NCBI GenBank assembly: GCA_038373885.1 | Contig: JAWZYV010012283.1 | Span: 434,001 to 498,000, forward strand | Source of the DNA: Cheiracanthium punctorium | Lineage: Eukaryota > Arthropoda > Arachnida > Araneae > Cheiracanthiidae | Reading direction: 5' to 3' | Length of the DNA stretch: 64,000 nt | In this document: piece by piece, positions 11,400-23,632 of the stretch | Position numbering within the stretch: the stretch's first letter is position 1 | Layout of the letters: every line of letters starts with the position of its first letter | Notes under the pieces: model-generated | Told to the model about the DNA's origin: nothing | Seen by the model: the letters and a program-made list of their open reading frames with translations, nothing else | The model's database searches: none | Program-made: the position numbers and the translations under genes

Positions 11400-13245
11400 C
11401 CCAAAAGGTTCACCTTGCCTAGAGAGTGTGTGTGAGTTACAATAAATAGGCACAGTACACATAAAATTTCATCACCAAGGAAATTTATTTAAACATGTAC
11501 TAATCAAAGATCAGGGCAGGATACTCATCAAAATTAACAACAACAACAACAAAAAAAAACATTTTTAGTTGCACTGAGGAAATTAGCTTTGGAATTACTT
11601 GGACATTTTACTCAACATATATTGCTTCATAAATAAACAATTTAAAATAATAACAATAAGAAAATCTTCTGGGTACCCAAAATTAAACCTATTTTTTCTT
11701 TTACTGTGAAACGATCAGTAAAATAGAAATAACTGAAATAAAAAGGGAAAAAATCGTGCCTTGGCATAAAATAACAGCAAAATAACATAAAAACTAATTA
11801 AAATAATAAGTAAACTCGCGTGTGGCCTCTAACTGAGAAATTGATTCGATTCCTTTCTCCCCCCCCCCCCCCCATCAAAATTTGGTTATCCTCTCATTCC
11901 ATGCATTACCATTTTAGGCAGCCAAAGGCACATATTAAATTAGGCAAAAAAAAAAAAAAAAACTTAATACAGAGTAAATTGCTTAATACAGTGAAAAAAG
12001 AAAAGGTAAAATTATTGCATCGTCATAAAGTTGGTCTGTTTAAACAGACTTTGTTTAACACAAGAATCACTATTGAAAAAATAAAATTACAAAAATTTTA
12101 TATTGTAGCATTTTCACTTGCAGGAGTTACATACCTCAAACATTAAAAAAAAAAAAAAGAAAAAAGAGAAAATATTAAAGCAAAATTAGAGGCAATAGAA
12201 AATAAAAAAAACACTAAAGGTGCGATCATCTTGGAAAGAACAATGCAGTGTTTAGTCCATCAGGTACAAGCACATGACCGATGTGGTGCAAAAACGTGCT
12301 TGCAGGACAGAGCTCCTCTTGCCAAAAATTTTAAAAAAGGAGAAAGGCTTGGTCTCACCCAAAACCTCAGCTGGAAACGATGACGGTGGTTTGTAATCGG
12401 GAAGTGGAGTGCCAAAACGAAGAGGGAATCATCCAGACAGGCATGGGCACTTGGAACTGGCTCTGGCATCGGTCATCATCGTGGATTCCTTTTCAGGACC
12501 AGAGATGAGTCAATGATGTCGGCATGGCAATGAGTAGGACACCAAATGGTGGATGTTCAGCACAAAGTTGAACTCCATGATGAAAAAAGAATTTGGGCTA
12601 GAGGCTTGACAGGCTCAAACAAAGGGAGTCGTAAATGAACAGCACTATTTCGGATTCCATATCGAGAAAAGATCCACTAGAGACTCAACCGGCCCAAATA
12701 AAAAAAGTTTCCACCGCGATGATCAAAGAAAAAAAAAAAAATTTTTTTTTTAAAAGAAAAAAGTGACGGCATACCAAGGGACCAATCAGCGCACGCCCTG
12801 TCAGTCGAGAAACTTTGAGAAGGTTTTCTTCGTGCCAAAGCGGGGGGGGAGGAGGTAGCACGGAAAACTTGGCCGAAAAAATGGAGAAAACTGAAGCAAG
12901 GACGGCTATTTTGAACGGGAAAATTAACAAACAGCAATGAAGTGTGTCAAAAACATAACGAAAATCTTTAAAATTTCAGTGGGAGATAGCTAATAGTCTG
13001 ATACAACCCTGGGTAAAGTTAGAAGTTGAAAATTAAATCAGAAGTAGGTAAAAATAATTAAAATCCGGACTTAAACAAAAGGTTGAGACTATTACTGCCT
13101 AAAACAAGTTAAGCTATTGAGAAAAATGTTATAGTTAACAGAAAAAGCAGAAGTTATAAGAAAATTAAATTTACACCTCCGGGGATAAAGAAAACAAGGC
13201 ACTTAATTAATTTAAAGCAAAAAGGTAATTATTTAGAAAACTTAG
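11400..13245. repeat. Unclassified non-coding repeat, possible copy A
   Basis: The stretch shares a loose series of landmarks, in order, with 21640-23632. These are a CACTTGCC/CACCTTGCC and GTGTGTGAGTT pair at the left (11413-11437), A-rich tracts, a GGACCAATCAGCGCACGCC block (about 12779), a G-run-rich block (12841-12855), and an AACGAAAATC tail before AT-rich sequence. It has C runs at 11860-11872 and mixed A/T runs at 12730-12760. The open frames in it are short and have no recognisable domains. It could be an old LTR or leader of a retroelement, but this is a weak call. Confidence 0.3.
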
Positions 13246-13249
13246 TTAA

Positions 13250-16075
13250 CCCCCCATAACTAAACCTTCGTAAATTTGACGACGCACCAATAGTGAAAAT
13301 AATGGAACTGAAAGACCACGCCCCTGAGTGATTTACCTCCCATAATACCTTCCTGTCTTCGCCTCTAGAGCTCATTTTCGTTTTCGGAACTGCACAATTC
13401 ATACGCAAAGTGTTGTTATAAAGTCTTGTGTCGTCAGATTGACGAAGGTTTAGTGGTTTGGTTACTTTTTTTTATTTTGATGTGAGTTAAGGTTCAGTAA
13501 AATTTTAGATAATTTTATATGTAAATATATATTATTAGCAATTTATTAAATTGTAAAAGCAATGGCTACAGATGAAGAGCGTGAAAACGAAAGAATAAGG
13601 CAATATTTAAATGAGGAACTTTCAGATAATGACGAGTTGGAACATGCAGAGCTGCATGATATGCTGTTCGTAGAAAGTGATGAATGTGAAGAAAACAATG
13701 TAGAACGAGAATATGAAGAGAGCACGGATGACACTGACGCAGATCCTGATTATGAGGAAGAAAATAATTATACTGATGATACTGAAGAATATTATTTCCC
13801 TCCCCCTATTACTAGGAAGAGAAAACGAAGACACCGTGATAGTCATCCTTCAGCTATTCAGACTTCCCCCCAGACAGTCCCCATTCTTGATATTCAATTT
13901 GCTGACAACAGCCTAGATGCAACTGACGAAGTACCGGTCACTAACATGTTACCTGCTGATGATGCAGTACTTATAACTGACAATCTCTCCACTGATGGTG
14001 CCCTTTCTGTTGCTGACGCAGTGCCTGCAGTTGTCAACCTCCCTGCTGATGGTACCTACCTGCTGCTGACCCCGTGCCTGCATCGGACAACCTCCCTGCT
14101 GATGGTGCCATATCTTCTGATCCCCATATAATTCTTCTTCGGGAGCATGTGGTGCAGGCTAAAAATAATCATGTTTGGTCGACGCGTCCAAAGCCACATA
14201 ATTTTCGTACTCCAGCGAGAAATATTATTCTTTGTAGAAGGAAAGTTCTTGACCAGGCAAAATATGCAAATACTGCACAAGAATGTTTTAGGGAAATGTT
14301 TGACGATGAAATGTTGAACAAAATAGTAACTGAAACTAACACAGAAATAAATAGAGTGAGAATGAACTATGCCAATCAAACTAGTACCACATCTCTTATA
14401 AATGACGAAGAAATGCTAGCTTTTCTTGGACTGCTGGTGAACACAGCTTTTTCTAAGGACAATCATTTGGCTTCCAGAGCATTGTTTGACCAGCAGTGGA
14501 CTGGCACTCGATATAAGAGTGTAATGAGTAGTGCCAGGTTTGATTTTATTTTCTGCTGTCTGTGATTTGATGATAGAGCTACTCACTTTGAAAGGAAGAA
14601 AATTGACCCTTTTGCACCAATCGGAGAGCTTTGGGAAATGTTTAACAGCAATTGCCGATCAAAGTACAGTCCAGGGTCATATATTACAGTGGACGAGCAA
14701 CTGTTAGCGTTCCGTGGAAAATGTTAATTTTGGATGTACATTCCGAACAAGCCTTCCAAATATGGTTTGAAAATTGTAGTAGCATGTGATACAAACACTA
14801 GCTACATGATAAATGGTATACCATATGTTGGAAAGAAGACTCAAACTGGAAGGTTACCCGTATCTGAGTTTTTTGTAAAGGAACTCACCACGGAACCAAT
14901 AGAAATATTACTACTGATAACTGGTTCACCAGCGTGCAGCTGGCTGATGATCTTTTGAAGCCTCCCTACAAAATGACACTTGTCGGTACAATCCGTTTGA
15001 ACCGGAAAGGGGTTCCAAGTAATGTGCTTTCTAACAAAAGAGACAGACCAATAAATAGCTCATTATTCTTATTCGACAATAATAAAACTTTAGTGTCATT
15101 CAAACCAAAAAAAGATAAGACTGTTACCCTACTATCCACTATGCATAGCACTGCACAGGTAAATCCGACTTCAAAGAAACCCGAAATCATACATTGTTAT
15201 AATGCAACAAAGGGTGCCGTAGATACAATAGACCAGATATGCAACAACATGTCTTGCAGCAGAAAAACGCAGCGCTGGCCATTGTGTGTATTCTTCGGAA
15301 TGCTGAATATCAGTTTTTTGAATGCTTATGTCATTCATTGCTTAAACAGCTTCACAAATAACAAAACACTAAGTACACGAAAGGCATTCATGAAAGAACT
15401 TTGTGTGGGTCTAACAAATCCTCATATGCAGACCCGTTTGCAATCAACCTCACTTCGTAAAAACTTACGGGTGATAATTTCCGAAAATCTTGGGTTGCCA
15501 ATAAATGCCAACTGTCCTGTAGTCCCAGGGCCAAGAAAAATTTGTTATTTTTATCCTTCAGCCAAAAGAAGAATGACCACCAACTACTGTAATCACTGCC
15601 ATAACGCAATGTGTGGTGAGCACAGAGCTATGTGCTGTGTAAACTACGATGAAAACTAAAGAAATGAACAATTTTGGAATTTTTTACTAATCCACCTAAC
15701 CTAGATATATTGTTAACATGTTTTTTTTATTAATATTATTTCATATATATTCTACTGTAGTTTTGGATAATGTTGTTATATAATACAAAACACTACAAAA
15801 TTATTTTTGTCTAATTTTTTTCTTTAGATCATATTTTAAATTTTTTTTCAAAAACCTATAGCTGAATAATGATTCTCTAATTTTTATTTTTGTAGCAAAA
15901 AAAGTAAATAAAATATACTAATAATGTAGAGAAACAATGCTACACAATGTCATATTCCAAATTTCGAAACACACAAAATTGAAATAACAACAAAAAAAAA
16001 AAAAACACATGGCGTCGTCAAAATTACGAAGGTTTAGTGACAACTTCATTATGAAATTGGTTTAGTAATCCAGGG
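13250..16075 (+). mobile_element. piggyBac DNA transposon with TTAA target sites
   Basis: The 2.83 kb element is flanked by TTAA at 13246-13249 and 16076-16079, the target always used by piggyBac. The left end reads CCCCCCATAACTAAACC and the right end, reverse-complemented, reads CCCTGGATTACTAAACC. Subterminal copies of ACTAAACCTTCGTAA.TTTGACGACGC occur near both ends (13258-13285; about 16012-16038 inverted), with a related block at about 13432-13455. Inside is a broken transposase (13562-15659). Both ends and target sites survive, so it may still be mobilisable if an active relative supplies the enzyme; that is inference. Confidence 0.9.
13562..15659 (+). pseudogene. piggyBac transposase, frameshifted
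   Basis: The family cuts and pastes DNA at TTAA with a DDD catalytic triad. The start at 13562 opens an acidic N-terminus followed by a basic TRKRKRR cluster and imperfect repeats around LPADGA/LPADDAV. A frameshift at about 14060-14100 moves coding to the frame of 14074-14565. In-frame stops occur at 14563-14565 (after FCCL) and about 14725 (after AFRGKC). A second frameshift at about 14900 leads into 14934-15659. All three catalytic aspartates can be read: TVDEQLLAFRG (about 14690), TTDNWFTS (about 14906) and AVDTIDQ (about 15220). The C-terminal cysteine-rich domain is intact (CNHCHNAMCGEH...CC). Two stops and two frameshifts make it a pseudogene, yet every domain remains. Confidence 0.88.
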
Positions 16076-16079
16076 TTAA

Positions 16080-17413
16080 AAAGGGCAATTATTGTAATTA
16101 AAGAACAAAACTATTGACATTTTTAAGAGAAGTCACCCAGACCATTATATCTCAGAACTTAAGGTACTTAAATTATACATAAGCATCATTTACTAATAGT
16201 AGAATATAAACATTTGAAAGATGAATTAATTAGATAAAAAAATGTCACTGCATAGGTTTATTTAAACACAGTGCCAAAAAAATACCACAAATTCATGGCT
16301 TATTCACATGAAATTGCAGTCCAAAAGATGGTCAGGAGCAGTATACATGACAGTCCTGTACTGAGTATTTTAATAAGGTGACATAGTTGTGATGTAAAAA
16401 TAACATAATCATGATGGTAAACTAGTACAGCAATTTCTAAGTGAGCTAGCTGTAACAGTCAAATTGTGTTGTGTAATAACCAAGTACAACCAGCATGTAA
16501 AGATGGAAAAACAGTACCTAGGATTTGAACCACCTTCTCCCAAGCCAAAGGGGAAAGGTAAACTCTTGATAGGACAGGGCCATCTCATGTCTTCCATCAC
16601 AGAAAAGTAATTGAATTGTTTCATAAATAAGGTAGCCAACCCCAATAAAATGATCCCCCCCAAAAAAGAAAACATACATAAGTTACACAGAGAAGCCAAC
16701 TATTACGGATTGTCCGTAATCATTACAGATTTTTTGTGTGTATTATGCAGTTTTGGAACAAGCCTAAAAAATTATGGAAATGATACATTTATATCTGAAA
16801 AAAAACTGCCCTGCAATTAATTACCCTTCTGTCATTCTCCTTTAACTAAGGTTAATCAGTCACCATTCAGACATTCTGTGACGTAACTGGTGCCGCACTC
16901 GTGCCTTACCACATGCATCAGCATGAGGTGAAGGGGGAGGGGAGGAGGCGACAACAGAGGTTTTCTCTCCACGAGTGTGGGTGAGTGGAAAAGAACCACG
17001 GAGATAGTACCAAAATGTTGATGCGGACAAAAATGATAATGGTGAATCGATAGGTACTTGGTCTATGCAAGGTACAGGCTACACCTTTTTTTATGTAGAA
17101 TGCGCAAGCACTTTTCATAATTGAAGCTGAAAATTTAACTGGTGTGGTGCTCTAAGTCCGTGCCATTCCTTCTTCCTGAACTTTAATAAAATGCTTGTCA
17201 TTCTTTGCCATTTATTTAAAATGTTCATCTGATTTGAAAGTGACACCTGTCTAAAAGACTTTGCTTTTACAAATTGCTTTAAAAAATTCCAAATGTTTTA
17301 ATGTCTTTGTTTTGTTATTTTATATTTCTATAATTAATCTTGATATCATGTGCCTGACTGCATACTTGTATAGTTAGATCTGTGGTAAAATATTGTTATT
17401 AACATTTTAATAG
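16080..17413. other. Probable intron sequence upstream of the GTPBP2 exon
   Basis: No exon or transposon protein is recognised. ATTACGGA (16702-16709) and TCCGTAAT (16713-16720) form a perfect 8-bp hairpin with a 3-nt loop. The acceptor region just before the exon is T-rich and ends TTTTAATAG at 17413. Confidence 0.5.
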
Positions 17414-17768
17414 ATACTTGTTCGAAAAGTTCCTGATGATCAGCAGTCTGTAGAATTAAGAGTTGCTGTACTTGGAGGCTCTGATGTTGGAAAAAGCACT
17501 TTACTTGGTGTTCTTACTCAAGGTGAAAAAGACAATGGTCATGGGAGTGCCCGTTTAAATTTATTTCGACATTTACATGAAATTCAGAGTGGACGCACTA
17601 GTAGCATAAGTTATGAAATTCTTGGTTTTGATTCTAAAGGAAGTGCAATGACATACAGTACTTGTAGAACTGCTGAAGAAATTTGTGATTGCTCTAAGAA
17701 ACTTATTACATTTATAGATTTAGCTGGTCATCAAAAATACCTAAAAACTACTGTATTTGGACTCACAG
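17414..17768 (+). CDS. GTPBP2: GTPBP2-like GTP-binding protein, internal exon
   Basis: This exon has 118 codons plus one base, open throughout in one frame. It sits between an AG acceptor (17412-17413, after a T-rich tract) and a GTGAGT donor (17769-17774). It encodes [10 protein letters not shown], then the P-loop [16 protein letters not shown] (G1), [20 protein letters not shown], and [20 protein letters not shown] with the DLAGH G3 motif. This is the first half of a translation-factor-type GTPase domain. [13 protein letters not shown] and [15 protein letters not shown] fit GTPBP2 better than the paralogue GTPBP1, which has NVDAGKS and HKHEIESGRTSSV. From family knowledge, GTPBP2 acts in rescue of stalled ribosomes with Pelota. 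The exon starts in phase 0 and ends in phase 1. Flanking exons were not found in the window. Preserved splice sites argue against a processed copy. Confidence 0.87.
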
Positions 17769-18179
17769 GTGAGTACATATACTTTATTACTCTAAAATCT
17801 TGTTCTGCAGTGGCTCAGTAAAATGTCAAAGTGGTGTTCTTAAAAAGCTAAAAAAAATTATAAGTCATTATTTATTTATAAATTTACCAAAGATAGAAAT
17901 ACGTAGTATATGTTCCAGCACTCTTACTGTTGCCACTCAGGAAAATGTAAAAGTTACAGTCATTTTGTGTTGCCAGATATTAATTTATTCCCCCCCCCCT
18001 TTTTTTATAAAGAAATATAATACTGTTGAAATGTATATAAATATAAAAAAAACTTCAGTTCAATAAAAAAGTCAAAGTCAGTCCTTATGAAAAGATTTAG
18101 GGTTTTTTTCTGATACATGTTGATCTTCATAAAACAATTTTGTCTGGGACTGTCTTTTTAGTAACCAATACTTGATCTG
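17769..18179. other. Probable intron after the GTPBP2 exon
   Basis: It begins with the GTGAGT donor. The rest is AT-rich with a C run at 17990-18000. No coding signal is seen. Confidence 0.5.
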
Positions 18180-19040
18180 CTGACCAACTCGACAAGTCTA
18201 GTTTTGTCAGGAGCTGGACTAGAGTTTCTCGGATTGGGGCTTATCTTTGTCTGGGTGTTGCGCTTCGAGAATAGGCTCAGAAGGCTCAGTTTCCCTTTTT
18301 CGGAGATGATCAGCATGGACGTCAGTATTATCTAGCATTCAGTTTGATAACGCTCCTGTCTGTTCTTTTATTGTTCTGGGCTTCTATGTTTTATCAATAG
18401 GTTTCTTCATCCATATGACTTCACCTACATCAAATTGTCTGTCCTTAGATGACCTATCATAATAAATTTTGATTTTAAGCTGTTGAAATCATTTAAATGA
18501 CCTGGTTTTAAACGATCAAAAAAAGTAGAAAGTTCTTGGTTGATAAATAATTTAGCTAGTGTCGAACCTGTAGCTGGCTTTGAATACTTATTCGATAAAT
18601 CAATAAAACACCTATAATTGATGCTCTTGATCATTAACTGGTAAATAAGCTTTTCGAAATCGAGGTTTGAATGTGTCGAGTTTTGAATGTACATTCTTCT
18701 AATAAATTGCTTCTAGAATGATATGGTGTTGTTCGTATGCGTTTTACACCATTTTCATCTTGAAATTCCTTTGATGTGAATTGCAAACCATTGTTATAAA
18801 CAATAATTCTACATATTTTGTCGGTACAGAATAATTTTCTAAAGCATTTAATTATATCTTCAGAAGTAGTGTTAAGTAATTTAAATATCTTTAACCAACA
18901 TGCATATGAATCTATAACAAATAACCAGTTTTCACCATTTAATTGAGCTAAGTCAATTATGGACTCTATTCCATGGTTTTTTTGTGTTGTTCCATAATAA
19001 TAGAGGTGAATCACAAATTTTAGGCTAGTGTTCATTTCAA
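18180..19040 (-). pseudogene. Ty3/Gypsy integrase remnant
   Basis: Minus-strand reading gives the integrase core: LNGENWLFVIDSYACWLKIF with the first catalytic Asp, IIVYNNGLQFTSKEF where the second Asp position reads Asn (expected SDNG, here YNNG), and KRIRTTPYHSRSN. The catalytic Glu region is worn (about 18680). The C-terminal tail can still be followed down to about 18180 (VGEVIWMKK... and a DVHADHLRKRETEP stretch typical of the end of Gypsy integrases). The reading frame breaks at about 18690-18630 and again lower down. No reverse transcriptase or LTRs are seen, so it is a dead fragment. Confidence 0.7.
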
Positions 19041-19459
19041 TAATGCCACTCCTAACTCAGCGTTCAGTCTCAGGATCTATGAATGGCCACTGTACTGATT
19101 GCAACAATACCATCATGCGATTCATGAAGTTTATCAATTTTGTCAGAAAAAAATATATTCTTTAGCTTTTCAGGAATTATGAATGTTTAGCTTTGGTCTG
19201 GCTGCTTGTTGTATATAGTATAGGCCAGCTATAATCTGTTGAGTAACAGGACACTTGTTTGAACGTTATGTTTTGAATTTTATTAACAGTAACTAAAAGG
19301 TAAACAATAACTGTAACAAAACTAAAAGGTTACATAACATAACGTAAGGAAAAACAGCAGCTGTCATGCCAGTGTTTCACCTTATCTATTGCAGTTCATT
19401 GTTGAAGTGCATTTTCATATTGTTAGCTAGCCGAAAACAAATGAACCATTGAGAGAAAA
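19041..19459. other. Spacer, no gene recognised
   Basis: AT-rich sequence between the Gypsy fragment and the IS630/Tc1 remnant. It may contain the 5' part of the latter, but no terminal inverted repeats are visible. Confidence 0.4.
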
Positions 19460-20320
19460 AATTTTTGTCAGAAACCATTGAGTTTCGACTACAGGCTGTG
19501 TTTGCTTCTGTAGAGTTGATAAACTGAATAATCGAAAATCGGCTTAGCATTCTTAAACTGAATAAACATGATCGGCCTCTTCAGGATTCGCAGGGGGACG
19601 CCTCAAATGTATAGGCTGATTCCACTGTCAAGTCAGAAAAGCAGACGTTTTTGGATGGACTTTCAATATGTTTAAAAGTTCCATCTGTGAAAGGGTCACC
19701 AAATTCTTATTCATGCTGGAAATGAAGATGGTTTTATAGATGGTGCTTGCGATATTTTCTTAGCTTGCCAAAAAAAAAAAAAAATTCGATTACCATAGTG
19801 AAATGAATGAAGAATATTAAGAAGACTATTTCATTAACAAACTTCTCCTAACATTAAGCCAAATAGCATCTGTACTGGATAATACTTCATACTACAGCGT
19901 TTAGTTGAAAATATTCCATCAACATCTACAGGGAAAGCCGGCATTCAAGCTTGGTTGACAACCAAAAACAGTTCATGGAGTTGCAATATGTTGAAGGACG
20001 AACTTCTGCATTTAGTAAATAATAACTAAGAATTACAGAACATAGTGCATCGATTAAACAGCAGCTGACAAAGGTCACACTGTTCTTCGCTTACCTCCTT
20101 ATCAGTGTGAACTCAAATCCTATTGACTTGATTTGGAGTCGGATAAAAGGTTATGTTGCTACTGAAAACCAAACATTTAAATGGGATGAAGTTTCAAAAC
20201 TGACACTCGAAGCTATCAATAGAGTCAGCAAAGATGCTTGGAGGAATAGTGTCAATCACGTAATAAAAATAGAAACCCAAATGTGGGAAGGATGCTCTTA
20301 CAGAAAATATTGTCGAACCT
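19460..20320 (+). pseudogene. IS630/Tc1-type DDE transposase remnant
   Basis: A plus-strand trace of a DDE transposase runs through several stops and frameshifts. At about 19700-19900 a block reads VGNEDGFIDGACDIFLACQ, then SDYHSEMNEEYYEDYFINKLL and VLDNTSYYS, matching the region around the second catalytic Asp (DN.PYHS). The C-terminal piece at 20107-20310 reads NPIDLIWSRIKGYV, which carries the usual NPIE..W context of the third acidic residue but with D for E. It continues with ...TLEAINRVSKDAWRNSVNHVIK. The N-terminal DNA-binding part is barely visible. A 15-A run at about 19770 breaks the frame. The element cannot make an active protein. Confidence 0.72.
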
Positions 20321-20509
20321 GTAGTTTTTTAAGAGTTGGCAGCTCCAACTCTTCCAATTCTTTAGACAATAGCCTTAGCAGTGTACAGTATTTTTAATTC
20401 TTTTCTTTCTTTTTCTCTTAAATAGAAAAAGGCCTTTTTGTGAAGGCCATACAATAAAAATATCAGAAATAACAATAAACCTCTACACCCATCCTCCATA
20501 CCATATACA

Positions 20510-20778
20510 AAGGATGGGGGGGGTATTTTGAAAGCAGAAAATTGAGAATTGGAAGGGTTAATAATGTGGAAAATCTTGCAGACATAATTTATGGATGAAC
20601 TCGAAGGAGAAATTCCCATTTTTCCCTAAATGCGCAATAATGTTACACACAATAATTGATATTTATTACACATTCTTGGAATTTCTCTGAGTTTGTCCAT
20701 ATATTATGTCCGCAAGATTTTCCATATTATTAACCCTTCTAATCTTAAATTTTCTGCTTTCAATATCCCCCCATCCTT
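20510..20778. repeat. 79-bp inverted repeat around a 114-bp loop
   Basis: 20510-20588 (AAGGATGGGG... to ...GACATAAT) is about 90% complementary to 20703-20778 (ATTATGTCCGCAAGATTTTCC to ...CCCCATCCTT). The loop is 20589-20702. It could be a small fold-back element or MITE, or form a hairpin transcript. No target duplication is apparent. Confidence 0.8.
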
Positions 20779-21639
20779 CCCAGTCACTTTACAGAAGAGA
20801 ACCTGTCTTCTACAATTGTCGTAATTCAATGACCCCCCTCAGCCCCCCACTCCTCCTTCTGGTTGCCGACAGTGGTGTCTCCTCGGGATTAACTTTACAC
20901 TCAGGACATTGAAAAATGACGATCTTTGAAGGTTAAAAAGAAAAGAGCCCGATGACCATCTTCGAAAGAAACAAAAAAGTTCAAGCAGTAGGCTTTGCAC
21001 TTTTTATTTATTATTCGTATCTTATAATTACTTCAGATGCATATCTCAACTTTTGAGATTACGTTTTTTAAATAAACTGTTTTATATATAACTATACTTA
21101 TATTTTGTTTCTTATACAAGGAATCTTAATCAGTTGTTGCTCTTTCATTTGAGCACATGAACCCCCAATGGAAAAAATACAAAATAAACACATTAACTAA
21201 TTAAATTTAAAAAATAAGTACACTTCTAAATTTTTATGAATGTAAAAAATAAGTACACTTCTAAATTTTTATGAAACTCGAGTTTTTCTTTTCCCATTGC
21301 CCCACACACATTATTAAGTACACTTATTATAGCTGACACACTGTATTGTAGGTTACTACCACAGAAACCATCAAGTCTTTCCTTGATTGCACGTGCGATT
21401 GAAAAAATGCCCTTCTGCAAGGCTCTCTGAGAACAGAAGCAGATAGTCCCAGGAGCAGTTAGGCTCTGCTGATATCATTCCATTCTCACATTTTCAGTAT
21501 ACACACAGACCATTTCTTTGCGGTTATCACTGTCGTGATGTTCCAATTTGGAACACCACAATTTAAATTTCACAGTTAAAATAAAAATCAGTAAATAGTA
21601 ACGCGTTGTGTAATAATAAACTTTATCTTTTGTAAGAAT
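20779..21639. other. Non-coding, with a 35-bp tandem duplication
   Basis: AAAAAATAAGTACACTTC and the following bases (32 in all) occur at 21209-21240 and again at 21244-21275, a recent perfect tandem duplication. Otherwise the stretch is AT-rich and shows no gene. Confidence 0.55.
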
Positions 21640-23628
21640 AACCCAGGATTTCACTTGCCACCCTTTGTGTGTGAGTTGACAAAGAGAGCTAAAAGATGGG
21701 ATTGAAACTCATTTATTAAACAATTAACATATTAGATCAAGATAAAATTATTAAACATGACATGCAGTACCTTGAATATTTCACCAATTTTTTAAGTAAG
21801 ACTCAACAGCAATAATGAATTTACAGTGAAAATTAAAAGAAAATTTACTCTTATCTAGGACACCTTTCTTAGCTTGCTACAAAACAACTGCAATATGTTT
21901 GATCACATTAACACTAATTACGGTACTGCACAATTAAACAGGACAATCGACAATCATATCATTCTCCTACACTTCGACCAAAAGAAACAATATTAAGACC
22001 CCTGGGTACCCATGGTTATAAATAACAAATTTAAACATAAAAATTAAATCATGCTTTGCTCCAAATCAAATGTTATGAAATTTTAGTTAATTGTTGCCAA
22101 TGAAAACAAATTGACACTTTAAATTTTGGTACATTTCAGCAAGCTTACACTCAATCCCGTATTTTATAATTTTACAGTATGCCCGATGGTCAAAAAAAAA
22201 AAAAAAATTGTTGCACTGACAAAACAAAAAAAAATGAGAAAGAGATAAATAAAAAAAAATTAAACAAAAGAAAGGCATGATAAAGAAAATGAAATAACAA
22301 TATGATACCTTAACACAAGTAGAAAAAAAAAGGGGGGGCAGATGACGCAAACAGTCCTCCATATTGAGACACCATGACAAGCAGCGATACTTGGAGCACA
22401 CTGGTACAAAACCTTGATAGAAAAAAGAAGGATCAAGCCCTCAAACGACAGTCCGGAAACACGGGGGTTAGGCCCACATCGCAGACACCCATCTAGAGGC
22501 GCCACTCACGGACACGCATCAAAACAAGAAATGGTTAAGCATGGAAACATCTCACCATAACATGTGCACTGGCGGCTTGGCAATCGAGGGCAGTGACGGC
22601 AGTCGATGTGCGTACGGCGGGCCATGTGCTAATCAGTGACACTGTCGGCGGGGCTGGAACATGCGTAGGCCTAGCAGATCATCTCTTCCGCACTCCACAT
22701 CTGCTGAGCTTGGTTCTCATTCAGCGGCCAGTAAAAAAAAAATCATCACGGCTATCACATACATGCTGGGGTTGATCGCATCATCAAGGGTGTCGAGGGT
22801 CTTTCTTTTTAGAATTCAGGTCATCACTGCGCAGCTGTCTCAAGTCCAACACCACCTTCTAGTCTGGACGTTCCAGCATAACTCCTGAAAAAACGCACGC
22901 TCGCCCTCACCGCCACTCCGGAACCACCACCCGCATCCAATCAGAGCCGAGAGTGCACCTCAAGTCATTCCGGGATAGTCCGACCAGGGGCTCAAAAAAG
23001 GGGGGAAAGGAAGTTCCAGAACAATCTAGGAGCAAAAAAAGGCGGGGAAAGTTAGTGTCACCTCCGAAATCTGATGCAACAGGCACATAATATGATGCAA
23101 TAACATGAAATAGCAAGCAAAACTTAAAAGATGACGAAAATTATTGATTATTTACAGGGAGACGCCTGACAACAGGAGAAATAAAGTAATAAAATAAAGA
23201 AAAAGTGGGATTACGGGAAGTTACGAAAATTAATTTAAAAAAAAAATCCCAGCAAAACAACTTTAATGAAAAGGGAGGTATGAGGTACAGCTACTATATT
23301 TTAAACCCCTGATTAACTACAGAATGGCAATTAAAAGTAAATATTAATTTTAAACACCCTGAAGACGAAAAACGGCCAGTGAAGAGAAAATTTAACCACA
23401 AAAGTAAACAAAAGAGAGAAAACTTTACACTGCCAAAACAAAATAAATAATTAACAGCCCCCCAAAGGTAAGAAATTACATAGTGGTTATTTAAAATTTC
23501 TACTGGAAAGATCCTAAATTACTAAAACGTCCTGGGTAGAGGGAAATTTAATTAATCATCGACAAAAGAAAATTTAGGAAAAGGGATAATATAGTGACAA
23601 CACCACATCGCTACTGAATTCTCCCTTG
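21640..23628. repeat. Unclassified non-coding repeat, possible copy B
   Basis: It shares ordered landmarks with 11400-13245: CACTTGCC then GTGTGTGAGTT (21657-21683), A-rich tracts (22190-22260), a CATCCAATCAGAGCCGAGAG block (about 22935), a G-run-rich block (22995-23050), and GACGAAAATTATTG (23131) before AT-rich sequence. It is interrupted at its right by the Gypsy insertion at 23633. No domain is found in its short open frames. Confidence 0.3.
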
Positions 23629-23632
23629 GATT
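23629..23632. repeat. Target-site duplication GATT, left
   Basis: It matches GATT at 28856-28859 immediately outside the other LTR. A 4-bp duplication is normal for this superfamily. Confidence 0.8.

Noticed and set aside
12260..12937. Minus-strand frames of 69-86 codons
   Set aside because: Low-complexity Phe/Ser/Pro-rich translation of A/T and G runs; no domain.
16500..16560. GGATTTGAACC, the complement of a tRNA B box, suggesting a SINE
   Set aside because: No A box at the right distance and no tail or repeat copy seen.
17414..17768. GTPBP2 segment as a processed pseudogene
   Set aside because: It has a T-rich acceptor and a GTGAGT donor exactly at the homology edges and no frame break.
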